A stretch of 64,000 nucleotides of DNA from Streptomyces sp. (GTDB lineage Bacteria; Actinomycetota; Actinomycetes; Streptomycetales; Streptomycetaceae), in contig NZ_JAEKKT010000140.1 of the NCBI RefSeq assembly GCF_019510245.1, positions 1 through 64,000 of the forward strand, given 5' to 3'. Of this stretch, positions 33,741-42,417 are shown piece after piece. Position 1 is the stretch's first letter. Every line of letters begins with the position of its first letter. The notes below the pieces were generated by a model. It was given only the letters and a program-made list of their open reading frames with translations, ran no database searches and was not told the DNA's origin. Made by a program: the position numbers and the translations under genes.

Positions 33741-34492
33741 CCGCTGCTTCCGCCTCCGCTCCCGCCTCCCTGGAGGTCTCCGGCCTCGCCTACGCCTACC
33801 CCGACGGGCACCAGGCACTGTTCGGCGTGGACTTCTGCGTCGCGCGCGGCGAACGGGTCGCGCTGCTCGGGCCGAACGGCGCCGGCAAGACCACCCTCGT
33901 GCTGCACCTCAACGGCATCCTGAGCGGCGGCACGGGCACGGTGACGGTGGCCGGACTGCCCGTCGGCAGGCGGCACATGGCGGAGATCAGGCGTCGGGTC
34001 GGCATCGTCTTCCAGGACCCGGACGACCAGCTGTTCATGCCGACGGTCCGCGAGGACGTGGCGTTCGGGCCGGCGGCGGCCGGGCTGAAGGGCGCGGAGC
34101 TGGAGGCACGCGTGCGTACCGCCCTGGAGCAGGTCGGGATGGCCGGCTTCGCCGAACGCCCGCCGCACCACCTGTCCTTCGGGCAGCGCCGCCGGGTGGC
34201 GGTGGCGACCGTCCTCGCCATGGAACCGGAGATCCTCGTCCTGGACGAACCCTCCTCCAACCTCGACCCGGCCTCCCGGCGCGAACTCGCCGACATCCTG
34301 CGCTCCCTGGACGTGACGGTCCTGATGGTCACCCACGACCTGCCGTACGCCCTGGAGCTGTGCCCGCGCTCCCTGGTGCTCAGCGACGGCACGATCGCCG
34401 CCGACGGGCCCACCGCGGAACTCCTGGCCGACGACGCCCTGATGCGCGCCCACCGGCTGGAACTGCCCTTCGGGTTCGTCCCGCGTCCGTGA
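33737..34492 (+). CDS. ECF transporter ATPase, NikO/CbiO
   Basis: A 251-residue ABC ATPase. Walker A is GPNGAGKTT (45-53), with Q-loop FQDPDDQLFMPTVREDVAFG typical of CbiO-type ATPases. The signature is HLSFGQRRRVA (Phe instead of the usual Gly in LSGGQ, a common ECF variation). Walker B is ILVLDEPSSNLDP and the switch His is in VTHDLPYAL. It powers nickel/cobalt import with the two preceding gene products. Start GTG 33737 overlaps the NikQ stop. An ohrR gene begins 10 bp further on. Confidence 0.9.
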   Translation: MTAASASAPASLEVSGLAYAYPDGHQALFGVDFCVARGERVALLGPNGAGKTTLVLHLNGILSGGTGTVTVAGLPVGRRHMAEIRRRVGIVFQDPDDQLFMPTVREDVAFGPAAAGLKGAELEARVRTALEQVGMAGFAERPPHHLSFGQRRRVAVATVLAMEPEILVLDEPSSNLDPASRRELADILRSLDVTVLMVTHDLPYALELCPRSLVLSDGTIAADGPTAELLADDALMRAHRLELPFGFVPRP

Positions 34493-34502
34493 CAATGGGC
34501 GC

Positions 34503-34976
34503 GTGACGCATCAAGAGGACGCCGGGACCCCCGTGGGGCCGCCGCGGCTGGACGACCAGCTGTGCTTCGCGCTGTACGCCGCGCAGCGCGCCGTGACCGC
34601 CGCCTACCGCCCGCTCCTCGACGAACTCGGGCTCACCTACCCGCAGTACCTCGTGCTGCTCGTCCTGTGGGAGCGGGGCGAGACCACGGTGAAGGAACTG
34701 GCGGAGGCGCTCCGGCTCGACTACGGCACGGTGTCGCCGCTGCTGAAGCGGCTGGAGGGGGCGGGGCTGGTGCGCAGGGAGCGCTCGGAGCGGGACGAGC
34801 GCTCGGTGCTCGTGGCGTGCACCGGACGCGCGGAGGAACTGCGGGAGCGCGCGGCCCGCATCCCCGGCGCCCTGCTCACGACGACGGGGCTCGGCGGGAC
34901 CGAGGTGGCCCGGCTGCGCGAGGAGCTGCGGGACCTCGCGCAGCGGGCGGGCCGGGCGGCCCTGCGGCCGTTATAG
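34503..34976 (+). CDS. ohrR: OhrR: MarR-family organic-peroxide sensor
   Basis: A 157-residue winged-helix repressor. LDDQLCFALYAAQRAVTAAY contains the reactive Cys21 conserved in OhrR, with the partner Tyr residues of the sensing pocket in LTYPQYLVL. The DNA-binding region is LDYGTVSPLLKRLEGAGLVR with an RDERSV wing. Oxidation of Cys21 by organic hydroperoxides releases DNA. GTG 34503 has no ribosome site; GACAAT (34491-34496) ends 6 nt upstream. It is followed by ohr on the same strand across palindrome-rich DNA. Confidence 0.88.
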   Translation: MTHQEDAGTPVGPPRLDDQLCFALYAAQRAVTAAYRPLLDELGLTYPQYLVLLVLWERGETTVKELAEALRLDYGTVSPLLKRLEGAGLVRRERSERDERSVLVACTGRAEELRERAARIPGALLTTTGLGGTEVARLREELRDLAQRAGRAALRPL

Positions 34977-35003
34977 ACGACAGCTGTTACCCACGGTTTC
35001 CAC

Positions 35004-35062
35004 CCCCTGGTAGCCACAGGGGTTCCTACCGGTCGGTACCTTGTGCACGATGTGCTTGCACA
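35004..35062 (+). promoter_or_regulatory. Cluster of inverted repeats between ohrR and ohr
   Basis: Three palindromes lie in about 60 bp: CCCCTG-N7-CAGGGG (35004-35022), TACCG-GT-CGGTA (35027-35038) and TGTGCA-N9-TGCACA (35042-35062). OhrR proteins bind palindromes near the ohr promoter in Streptomyces; TGTGCA-N9-TGCACA, nearest to ohr, is the likeliest site here. The choice among the three is inference. Confidence 0.5.
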
Positions 35063-35108
35063 CTTCTGTGTTGCCCACCACCGTTTCCGCCCTGGGGGAG
35101 GTCCCGCC

Positions 35109-35555
35109 GTGATCGAAGGCGCCACCGTCGACTCTCGTCCGACGAAGATCATGTATGTCGCCGAGGCGACCGCGCACGGCGGCCGGAACGGGTATGTGAG
35201 CAGTCAGGACGGCCAGATCGACCTCAAGGTCGCGATGCCGCCGGAGCTGGGCGGGGACGGCAACGGCACCAACCCGGAGCAGCTGTTCGCGGCCGGCTAC
35301 AGCGCCTGCTTCCACAACGCGCTGATCCTCGTCGGCAACCGCGCGGGGTACGACCTGACCGGCTCCACGGTCGCCGCGAAGGTGGGCATCGGCCCCAACA
35401 AGCAGCGCGGCTACGGCCTCGCGGTCGCGCTCAGCGTCTCGCTCCCGGTGCTGGACGCGGACATCGCGGCGAAGCTGGTGGACGCCGCCCACGAGGTGTG
35501 CCCGTACTCGAACGCCACCCGCGGGAACATCGAGGTGACGATCGTGCTCGGCTGA
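35109..35555 (+). CDS. ohr: Organic hydroperoxide reductase Ohr
   Basis: A 148-residue OsmC/Ohr-family thiol peroxidase that reduces organic (lipid) hydroperoxides. The two catalytic cysteines are present: Cys67 in AGYSACFHNAL and Cys131 in HEVCPYSNATRGN. KIMYVAEATAHGGRNGYV at the N-terminus is the family hallmark. GTG 35109 follows a GGGGGAGG ribosome site with 7 nt spacing; an upstream in-frame start at 35043 would lie in the operator region. Expression is expected to depend on OhrR. Confidence 0.93.
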   Translation: MIEGATVDSRPTKIMYVAEATAHGGRNGYVSSQDGQIDLKVAMPPELGGDGNGTNPEQLFAAGYSACFHNALILVGNRAGYDLTGSTVAAKVGIGPNKQRGYGLAVALSVSLPVLDADIAAKLVDAAHEVCPYSNATRGNIEVTIVLG

Positions 35556-35669
35556 CCGCGCCCGGCCGGCCCCGGGCACGTGCCGCAGACCACGTCGTAC
35601 CGAGGAATCCGGAGCTCCGCGGCCATGTTTCCCTCACTGTCACCGACGAGTGGGCGGAGGGATCCGGAC

Positions 35670-36839
35670 GTGGACGTGCACGGCACCGTGGCGGCGGGCT
35701 TCGAGCCGGTCAGGGACGCGTTCGCGAGCAACTTCGAGCTGCTCGGGGACCGGGGCGCGGCGGTGGCCGTGTACCGGGACGGACACCGCATCGTGGACCT
35801 GTGGGGTGGTACCCGGGACTTCGACGGGGACGCCGGGGACGCGCCGTGGGAGCGCGGCACCGCCCAGATCGTGCGCTCGGCGACCAAGGGCGTCGCCGCC
35901 GCCGTCCTGCTGCTCCTGCACCAGCGCGGGGAGCTGGACCTGGACGCGCCGGTCGGTGCCCACTGGCCGGAGTACAAGGCGGCCGGCAAGGAGCGGACGC
36001 TGGTACGGCAGCTGCTCGCGCACTCCGCGGGCGTACCGGTGCTGGACCGGCCGCTCACACCCGCGGAGGCCGCCGATCCCGACCTCGGCGCGGCCGCCGT
36101 GGCGGCACAGGCGCCGGTGTGGGAGCCGGGCACCGACCACGGCTACCACGCGCAGACGTACAGCTGGCTGACGGGCGAGCTGGTACGGCGGGTGACCGGG
36201 CGGACCGTCGGCGAGTGGATCGCGGACGAGATCGCCGGACCGCTCGGCGCCGGGCTGTGGCTCGGGCTGCCGGAGGCGGAGCAGGGGCGCGTCGGGCGTG
36301 TCGGGCCCGCGCCGGCGCCGGAGACCGCGGGCGCGCTGAGGACCCGCCCCAAGCGGGCCGTCTCCGAGGCGTACGCCGACCCCGATTCGCTGACCCGCCG
36401 GGCGTTCGGCGCGATCAGCCCGCTCCCGGACGAGAACGACCCCGCCTACCGCGCGGCCGCCCTGCCCGCCTCCAACGGCATCGCCACCGCCGACGGCCTG
36501 GCCCGCTTCTACGCCTCCCTGATCGGCGACGTCGACGGCGGCAGGCGGCTGTTCACGCCGGGGACCGTGGAGCTGGCCCGCGCCGAGCAGTCCGCCGGTC
36601 CCGACCGGGTGCTGGTCGTCGCCACCCGCTTCGGGCTCGGCTACATGCTGCACGGCAGCGCGTCCCCGCTGCTCTCCCCCGGCTCCTTCGGGCACCCGGG
36701 CCGCGGCGGCGCGCTCGCCTTCGCGGACCCCGAGTCGGGCATCGCCTTCGGCTATGTCACCAACGGCTTCCGCAAGAGCGTGACGGCGGACCCGCGGGCG
36801 CAGGCGCTGGTGCGCGCGGTGCGCACGGCGCTGTCGTAA
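35670..36839 (+). CDS. Serine beta-lactamase-like hydrolase / esterase
   Basis: A 389-residue class C beta-lactamase-fold protein (EstB/LpqF-like). The SxxK motif SATK (70-73, Ser70 nucleophile) is in place, a YxN-like Tyr lies in HGYHAQTYSWLTG, and the late HPGRGG motif fills the KTG position. There is no signal peptide, so it is probably a cytoplasmic esterase or amidase rather than an antibiotic-resistance enzyme. GTG 35670 is preceded by GGAGGG. It lies 114 bp after ohr on the same strand. Confidence 0.82.
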   Translation: MDVHGTVAAGFEPVRDAFASNFELLGDRGAAVAVYRDGHRIVDLWGGTRDFDGDAGDAPWERGTAQIVRSATKGVAAAVLLLLHQRGELDLDAPVGAHWPEYKAAGKERTLVRQLLAHSAGVPVLDRPLTPAEAADPDLGAAAVAAQAPVWEPGTDHGYHAQTYSWLTGELVRRVTGRTVGEWIADEIAGPLGAGLWLGLPEAEQGRVGRVGPAPAPETAGALRTRPKRAVSEAYADPDSLTRRAFGAISPLPDENDPAYRAAALPASNGIATADGLARFYASLIGDVDGGRRLFTPGTVELARAEQSAGPDRVLVVATRFGLGYMLHGSASPLLSPGSFGHPGRGGALAFADPESGIAFGYVTNGFRKSVTADPRAQALVRAVRTALS

Positions 36840-36873
36840 CCACCGCACGCACCCGCGCTCCCGCGTCCGCCGC

Positions 36874-37158
36874 TCACACGTTGATCGGGTGCGAGTGCCG
36901 TCCCGACAGTGCGTCGATCTCGCCGTGCGCCTTGGACAGCAGCTGCATGGCCAGTTCGTTCAGGGCGCGGGCGCCGGCGATCTCCTCGCCGACTCTGGGC
37001 TGGTTGCTGTCGGACTCGTGCCGGCTCGCGTGGCCGTGCGCCCGTACCTCGGTACCGTCGGGCAGGCGCACCAGGGCCACCGCGCGCGTGTGCGTGTCGT
37101 CCTCCAGGAACTCCATCTCGACATGCCATCCCACAGCGGTTTTCATCATGTTCATCAT
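36874..37158 (-). CDS. DUF1876 family small protein
   Basis: 94 residues. The sequence MKTAVGWHVEMEFLEDDTHT, then LPDGTEVRAHGHASRHESD and VGEEIAGARALNELAMQLL, is typical of DUF1876, a compact alpha/beta fold of unknown function found in actinobacteria. The start ATG at 37158 follows GGAGG (7 nt spacing). The N-terminus has a run of Met codons (MMNMMK), so a start at 37155 cannot be excluded. It is convergent with the serine hydrolase gene. Confidence 0.82.
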   Translation of the reverse strand: MMNMMKTAVGWHVEMEFLEDDTHTRAVALVRLPDGTEVRAHGHASRHESDSNQPRVGEEIAGARALNELAMQLLSKAHGEIDALSGRHSHPINV

Positions 37159-37241
37159 GGGACCACCTCCGGAATCGCTGCTTCCAGGGTGCTCCCTCGG
37201 GGCCCGGCCCGTCACGTCGGCCCTGCCCCGCGGTCCGCTGC

Positions 37242-38135
37242 CTACGACCCGGGCTGCCCGTCCTCGAAGCTGGCGAAGTACGCGGCGGCCATGTCCTCGT
37301 CGGCGTGGCCCAGGGCGGCGGCGCGGGCGAAGCGTTCGGCGGCGGCCTCGGCGACGTCCAGGCGCACCCCGTGGCTCGCGCCGGCGTCGACGATCAGCCG
37401 GGCGTCCTTGCCGGCCGTGTCCACCGCGAACGACGGCGGGGTCAGCCCGCCGCCGAGGATCAGCCCGGCCTTGGCCCGCAGGTAGCCCATGTCGAGCGGG
37501 CCGCCCTCGATGATGTCGAAGAAGTCCTGCGGGTCGACGCCGAGCCCCTGGGCCAGCGCGACCACCTCGCCGGTCGCCGCCGTGGCCGCGAGGACCCAGC
37601 TGTTGGCGACCAGCTTGAGCCGGGTCGCGGCGGCCGTCGACCCGTCGTCGCCGGTCCACACCGTGCGGGCACCGATCGCGTCGAAGACGGGAGTGGCCTT
37701 CTCCCGGCCCTGCTCCGGCCCCGCGGCCAGGACGGTGAGCTGCCCGGCCTCGGCGGGCTGGCGGGTGCCGAGGACCGGGGCGTCGTAGAAGACCAGGCCG
37801 TGCTCGGCGGCGAACGCGGCCAGCGCGGGGATCTGGTCGAGGCCCGCGGTGGTCGACTGGACCCAGACGGCTCCGGGACGCAGCGACCCGGCCGCCTCGC
37901 GCAGGGTCTCCAGGGCGGTGGCGCCGTCGTACAGCATGGTCAGGACCACGTCGGCGCCCTCGACGGCCTCGGCCGGTGTGCCGGTGACCTGGGCGCCGTC
38001 GGCCGCGAGGGGCTCGGCCTTGGCGCGGGTGCGGTTCCACGCGCGGACGGTGTGCCCGGCCTTCAGGAGGTTGCGGGCCATCGCGGCGCCCATGATGCCG
38101 GTGCCCAGCATGCCCACGGTCGGCTTGTCGGTCAT
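37242..38135 (-). CDS. NAD(P)-dependent beta-hydroxyacid dehydrogenase (3-hydroxyisobutyrate dehydrogenase-like)
   Basis: 297 residues. The N-terminal Rossmann motif VGMLGTGIMGAAMARNLLKAG (given as VGMLGTGIMG and AMARNLLKAG, residues 7-26) is classic for the family, with the following Arg-rich NRTRAKA favouring NADPH. The substrate-binding region QSTTAGL, and the catalytic Lys in TRLKLVANSWV, are present. Substrate is unknown; 6-phosphogluconate-dehydrogenase-like helices fill the C-terminus. ATG 38135 has GGGAG at 5 nt. Confidence 0.85.
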   Translation of the reverse strand: MTDKPTVGMLGTGIMGAAMARNLLKAGHTVRAWNRTRAKAEPLAADGAQVTGTPAEAVEGADVVLTMLYDGATALETLREAAGSLRPGAVWVQSTTAGLDQIPALAAFAAEHGLVFYDAPVLGTRQPAEAGQLTVLAAGPEQGREKATPVFDAIGARTVWTGDDGSTAAATRLKLVANSWVLAATAATGEVVALAQGLGVDPQDFFDIIEGGPLDMGYLRAKAGLILGGGLTPPSFAVDTAGKDARLIVDAGASHGVRLDVAEAAAERFARAAALGHADEDMAAAYFASFEDGQPGS

Positions 38136-38284
38136 GACGTCTCCCTGTCCTCGTACGTTCCGCAGCCAGCTTGACGCACCACGGGCCGGCCGGCGCGCGG
38201 CGTCCAGGTATCCCGGCAGCGCGCCGGAAAACGCCGGGGACCCCGGCCTTCGCGGCCGGGGTCCCGGTGCGGGAACGGTCGGGC

Positions 38285-41038
38285 TCAGCCGTCGTTCTCC
38301 GCGGACGGGAGGTAGGCGCCGGGGACGTCGTTCGGCGAGTAGATCTTCTTGTCGCCGGGGTAGGGCTTGGTCCAGTTGTGGGTCTGGTACCAGGTGTAAC
38401 GGTTCATCTGGGTGGGGTTCGCGTAGTCCGGCACCGCGTTCTTGCCCGTCAGCCGCTGGTGCGAGGCCCACGTCTTCCACTGCGCCGCGACCTTGGCCTC
38501 GGCCGCCGGCACGGAGACCGAGGTCGGGGCGGCCGCCGCATGGGCGTCCTGGGCCGCCGGGGTGTCCGAGCCGCAGGACGGCTGCGGGCTCACGCCGAGG
38601 GTCAGCGAGGTCCGGTTCGGGACCGCGGTGAACGGCGTGTCGTCCGCCTTGCCGGTGAACGCCCCGTACATCGGGGTGGCCGCGCTGTCGAGCTGGTTCA
38701 TCGGGTGCACGCCGAGGATCTGCTCGATGGTGCGGACCATGGTGATCTGCGAGTAGTAGTGGTCGTCGACCGTGCCGTGCTGGGCGTACGGGCTGATGAC
38801 CTGGACCGGGGCGCGGTGGCCGTCGACGTGGTCGAGGCCGGCCTGGGAGTCGTCCTCGACGACGAAGATCGCCGAGTCCTTCCAGTACTTGCTGTGGGTG
38901 ATCTCGTCGACCATGCGGCCGACCGCGAGGTCGTTGTCGGCGACCTCGGCGGCGGCGTTGGCGGGGCCGCCGGTGTGGTCGTTGGAGAACCAGAACATGT
39001 TCAGGTTCGCCGGGCCGTTCTTCTCGAAGTCCTGCTTCCAGATCTGCTCTTTGTAGATGTCGGGCACGTTGAGGTCGAACAGCGGGAAGCCCTGCACCGA
39101 CACGTCGTTGAGCGAGGGGATCGCCGAGCCCGTCTTGATCGGGTAGGCGGTCTGGGCCCCGGTCGCGGCCATGTTCTTGCTGTCGCAGTACAGGTTCTGC
39201 CAGGTCGCACCGGCCGGCTTGCTCTCGTACGACTGGAACTCGCCGAAGTCCTTCACGGACTTGCCGGCCGCCTGCGCTCCGGTCCAGATGAACCCGGTCT
39301 TCTGGTGGCCGAGGACGTCGTCCTCGGTGTCGTAGCTGCGGGTGTACTCGCCGGCCGACGACTCGGTGTACTCCGGGTTGTCCGACTGCATCAGCCAGTT
39401 GTGGCCCTCGGCGGAGTTGGTGCCGATGTCGTAGAAGTTGTCGTACAGCCCGAACTGCTGGGCCAGCGCGTGCTGGTTCGGCGTGACGTTCTCGCCGAAC
39501 TGGGTGAGCGAGGAGTTTCCGTTGCCCTGCGGGAGGTCGCCGAAGACCTGGTCGTAGGTGCGGTTCTCCTTGACGAGCAGGAAGACGTGCTTGATCGTCG
39601 ACGGGTCGCCGAGCCGCCTCGGGACCGGGACGGCCTTCTTGTGGCTGTTGCTCTTCGCGGTCCTGACCGAGTTGGACGTCCAGCCGTTCTGCTTGAACAC
39701 CTTGTTCGTCTCGGCCCTGACGACCTGGTCGCTCGGCATCGTGAACCGGGTGAGGCTCGACGTGGTGTCGTGCGTGTTGTGCCCGGCCGCGTCGGGACGG
39801 AGCGCGTCGACGCCGCGGGTGTTGGCGACGACGATCTCCTTGCCGAGGGCGGTGATCCCCGACGGGTAGTAGTCGGTGGGGATCAGGCCGACGTAGCGGG
39901 CGGGCTGCTGCGCGGAGGTGTAGCGGTAGACGGCGACGGCGTTGGCACGGCCGAGGGTCACCAGGAGGCGGCCGTCGTCGGTGAGGGTGACCGCGTTCGG
40001 CTCGTAGCCGACGGACGCCTCCGGCCACGGCTGGGTGGCGATGGTCTGGACGACCTCGTCCTTGCGGCTGTCGATGACCGAGACGCTGTTGTCGGCGGTG
40101 TTGGTGACGAACACCGCGCCCTTGCTGGCGTACACGGCGGTGGGGTGCAGGCCGACGTCGATGCTGCCGACGGCGGCGGACGGGTCCGCGGTGTCGATGA
40201 CGCTGACCGTGCCGGTGGTGCTGGCGCCGGTCTTCGGGTTCGCCACGACGTTGGTGCCGTAGGAGTTGATGGTGGTGTCGCCGGCCTTGGCCGGGCGCCC
40301 GCCCTCGTTGCTGACGTAGAGCTTGCCGCCGACCAGGGCGAGACCGCGCGGGGCGTTGCCGACCGCCCAGGTCTGCTTGACCGTGCCGGTCGCCGCGTCT
40401 ATGGCGACCACCTTGTTCTGGCCGTTGACCGCGGAGTACACGATGGAGCCGTCGGCGGAGAACACGGCCGCACCCACCAGCGCCTGCTTGGAGCCGTCGG
40501 CCGCGATGGTGACGGCCGTCGGGTTGGCGAGGGTGCCGTCGGCGTTGACGGTGAACCTGGTGTAGCCGTTCGCCTGGCCCAGCCACAGCTGCTTGCCGTC
40601 GGGCGAGTAGGTCGGGCCTTCCTGGCCCACCGCGCCGCTGCTGATGCGCAGGTCGTCGGCGGCGTTGGTGCCGATCTTCTGCTTGACCTGACCGGTCGCC
40701 AGGTCCACGACGACCAGGGACGCGTCGCCGTCGGCGACGGAGGCGGCGAGGTGGGTGCCGTCCGGGCTGACGACCGACGACATGATCTTGCCGTCGTTGA
40801 TGACGCTGCGGGTGCCGTAGGGGTTGATGTACTGGTCGGCGGAGACGACCTGGCCGTTGGCGGTGGTCTGGCCGACCTGCTGGGTGCCGAACTGGTAGGT
40901 CGAGGCGACCGCGGTGCCGGTGACACCGAGGGCGACGGCGATACCCGACGTCACCAGCAGGGTCCGGCGGCCGATGTGTCTGCCGAAGAGGTGGAACTGC
41001 TTCTTCTCGTTGATCCGGCGCTGGCGGGTTACCTGCAC
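38285..41038 (-). CDS. Secreted beta-propeller/phosphoesterase fusion protein
   Basis: 917 residues. The N-terminus has a Tat-like signal (GRRTLLVTSGIAVALGVTG). Residues about 60-440 are a YVTN-type beta-propeller with repeats such as NTADNSVSVIDSRKDEVVQT and GNAPRGLALVGGKLYVSN. Residues about 480-870 are a phosphoesterase domain of the phospholipase C family (PF04185-like): KHVFLLVKENRTYDQVFGDL (ENR at 491-493), then FVVEDDSQAGLDHVDGHRAP. Substrate is unknown; phosphate release from phospholipids or phosphoesters is likely. The gene is 14 bp downstream of an ABC permease. Confidence 0.82.
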   Translation of the reverse strand: MQVTRQRRINEKKQFHLFGRHIGRRTLLVTSGIAVALGVTGTAVASTYQFGTQQVGQTTANGQVVSADQYINPYGTRSVINDGKIMSSVVSPDGTHLAASVADGDASLVVVDLATGQVKQKIGTNAADDLRISSGAVGQEGPTYSPDGKQLWLGQANGYTRFTVNADGTLANPTAVTIAADGSKQALVGAAVFSADGSIVYSAVNGQNKVVAIDAATGTVKQTWAVGNAPRGLALVGGKLYVSNEGGRPAKAGDTTINSYGTNVVANPKTGASTTGTVSVIDTADPSAAVGSIDVGLHPTAVYASKGAVFVTNTADNSVSVIDSRKDEVVQTIATQPWPEASVGYEPNAVTLTDDGRLLVTLGRANAVAVYRYTSAQQPARYVGLIPTDYYPSGITALGKEIVVANTRGVDALRPDAAGHNTHDTTSSLTRFTMPSDQVVRAETNKVFKQNGWTSNSVRTAKSNSHKKAVPVPRRLGDPSTIKHVFLLVKENRTYDQVFGDLPQGNGNSSLTQFGENVTPNQHALAQQFGLYDNFYDIGTNSAEGHNWLMQSDNPEYTESSAGEYTRSYDTEDDVLGHQKTGFIWTGAQAAGKSVKDFGEFQSYESKPAGATWQNLYCDSKNMAATGAQTAYPIKTGSAIPSLNDVSVQGFPLFDLNVPDIYKEQIWKQDFEKNGPANLNMFWFSNDHTGGPANAAAEVADNDLAVGRMVDEITHSKYWKDSAIFVVEDDSQAGLDHVDGHRAPVQVISPYAQHGTVDDHYYSQITMVRTIEQILGVHPMNQLDSAATPMYGAFTGKADDTPFTAVPNRTSLTLGVSPQPSCGSDTPAAQDAHAAAAPTSVSVPAAEAKVAAQWKTWASHQRLTGKNAVPDYANPTQMNRYTWYQTHNWTKPYPGDKKIYSPNDVPGAYLPSAENDG

Positions 41039-41052
41039 GGAACTGTTTCCCT

Positions 41053-42417
41053 TCACTGGGTGTCGAGCAGGTCGACGTTGCCGTCGAACTGCCACAGCGG
41101 ATTCGGGGCGTCGCCGGTCGAGGTCCGTGCGAGGAAGTAGCCGTTGACTTCCTTGGGACCGTCGCCGTCGGCCACGAACCGCCCGTCCGAGGTGATGTCG
41201 AGCTGGTAGATCGCCGTCCCCGTGACCGCCGTGACGCCGGGGAGGTGCCAGCTGACGACGCAACGCCAGTCGTTGCCCGCGCCCTCCTGGGCGGACCGGC
41301 CGTCGCTCTTGGTGCATGCCGCCGTGGCCTTCAGCTGGGCCTCGGTGACGGCGGGCCGGTGCAGCTGCTCGGTCTGCAGCCGGTAGAGGTGGGCGAAGAC
41401 CGTGGCGAGGGACTTCTGCACCTTGTCCTGCCCGATCCCGGAACCCGTCGACGGCGCCGCCACGGCGACCGCGCCGACGGTGACGGCGGTCAGCGCGGCC
41501 AGCGGCAGCACGCCGAGGGTGAGCGCCCGGCGCCCGGAGCCGTCGTAGGCCGGGTTGGTGAAGTCCCGCCGTAGGAACAGCACGTAGGCCAGGACGGTGG
41601 CGAGCACCGCCCACGCCAGGCTCACCGCGACGGCGATGAGGAGCGGGGTGAGCTGCGCGGGGCTGGTGAACAGGCCGTTCCAGGAGATGAAGGCGTAGCC
41701 GGGCAGGGCCAGGCGGACGGCGACCGGCAGCGGCAGCATCTGGGCGACCGACATCGCGAGCGCGACGATCGGGGGCAGCAGCAGGCCCATCGGGGAGCGG
41801 CCGAGGGCGACCGAGCCGAGCAGTCCGATCGCGGCGAGGGAGAGGGTCGGGGCGAGGGCCGCGAGCCAGGCGAGCAGGACCCGGCCGGCCGCGTCGCCGG
41901 ACGACAGCAGATGCCCGTCGAGACCGACCAGCGGCTGGTCGCCGACCGCCGCCAGACCGCCGAGCGTGCTGGAGGCGGCCAGCCCGGCCACCAGCAGCAG
42001 GATGACGGTGAGGCTGGCCAGTGACTTCGCCACGAAGATCCGCGCGGGCGAGCGGACCGCCACCAGCAGGTGGCGCCAGGTGCCGAGCCGGTCCTCGGCG
42101 GCGAACACGTCACCGGCGACCACCGACGTCAGCAGCGGCAGCGCCCAGGTACCCGCGAAACCGAGCATCACCAGCGGTCCGGCCCAGCCGGTGGCGTGCA
42201 TCCAGCGTCCGAAGAGCGTGTCGGCGGGGAGCGTGCTCTGCTGGCTGACCCCCGCGACGAACAGGCCCGGCGCGATCCAGCAGGCGAGCACCAGCAGCCG
42301 GATCCGCCACTGCGAGACCAGCTTCACCAGCTCGAAGCGGTAGCCGCGGGACACCGGGACCCGGCGGGCGGCGGTGGGTTCGGCGACGGGCGCGGCGGGC
42401 GCGCTGGTCGTGGTCAT
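41053..42417 (-). CDS. ABC transporter permease with extracytoplasmic C-terminal domain
   Basis: 454 residues. About seven hydrophobic helices lie in the first 320 residues (RIRLLVLACWIAPGLFVAG, VILLLVAGLAASSTL, LLLPPIVALAMSVAQMLPL and others), as in ABC-2-type permeases. The last 130 residues are soluble, with two Cys (TAACTKSDGR, DWRCVVSWHL) probably forming a disulphide outside the membrane. The ATG overlaps the ATPase stop (ATGA). The substrate is unknown; the operon suggests a link to the secreted phosphoesterase. Confidence 0.82.
   Translation of the reverse strand: MTTTSAPAAPVAEPTAARRVPVSRGYRFELVKLVSQWRIRLLVLACWIAPGLFVAGVSQQSTLPADTLFGRWMHATGWAGPLVMLGFAGTWALPLLTSVVAGDVFAAEDRLGTWRHLLVAVRSPARIFVAKSLASLTVILLLVAGLAASSTLGGLAAVGDQPLVGLDGHLLSSGDAAGRVLLAWLAALAPTLSLAAIGLLGSVALGRSPMGLLLPPIVALAMSVAQMLPLPVAVRLALPGYAFISWNGLFTSPAQLTPLLIAVAVSLAWAVLATVLAYVLFLRRDFTNPAYDGSGRRALTLGVLPLAALTAVTVGAVAVAAPSTGSGIGQDKVQKSLATVFAHLYRLQTEQLHRPAVTEAQLKATAACTKSDGRSAQEGAGNDWRCVVSWHLPGVTAVTGTAIYQLDITSDGRFVADGDGPKEVNGYFLARTSTGDAPNPLWQFDGNVDLLDTQ

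Noticed and set aside
37242..40586. Minus-strand frame fusing the dehydrogenase to upstream sequence (over 1100 codons)
   Set aside because: The part above 38135 is an Arg/Pro/Gly-rich out-of-frame reading of the phosphoesterase gene; the true start is ATG 38135 with its own ribosome site.
38171..41140. Plus-strand open frame of about 990 codons opposite the phosphoesterase
   Set aside because: Antisense shadow of a gene with clear domains; composition-driven, no recognisable motif or ribosome site.
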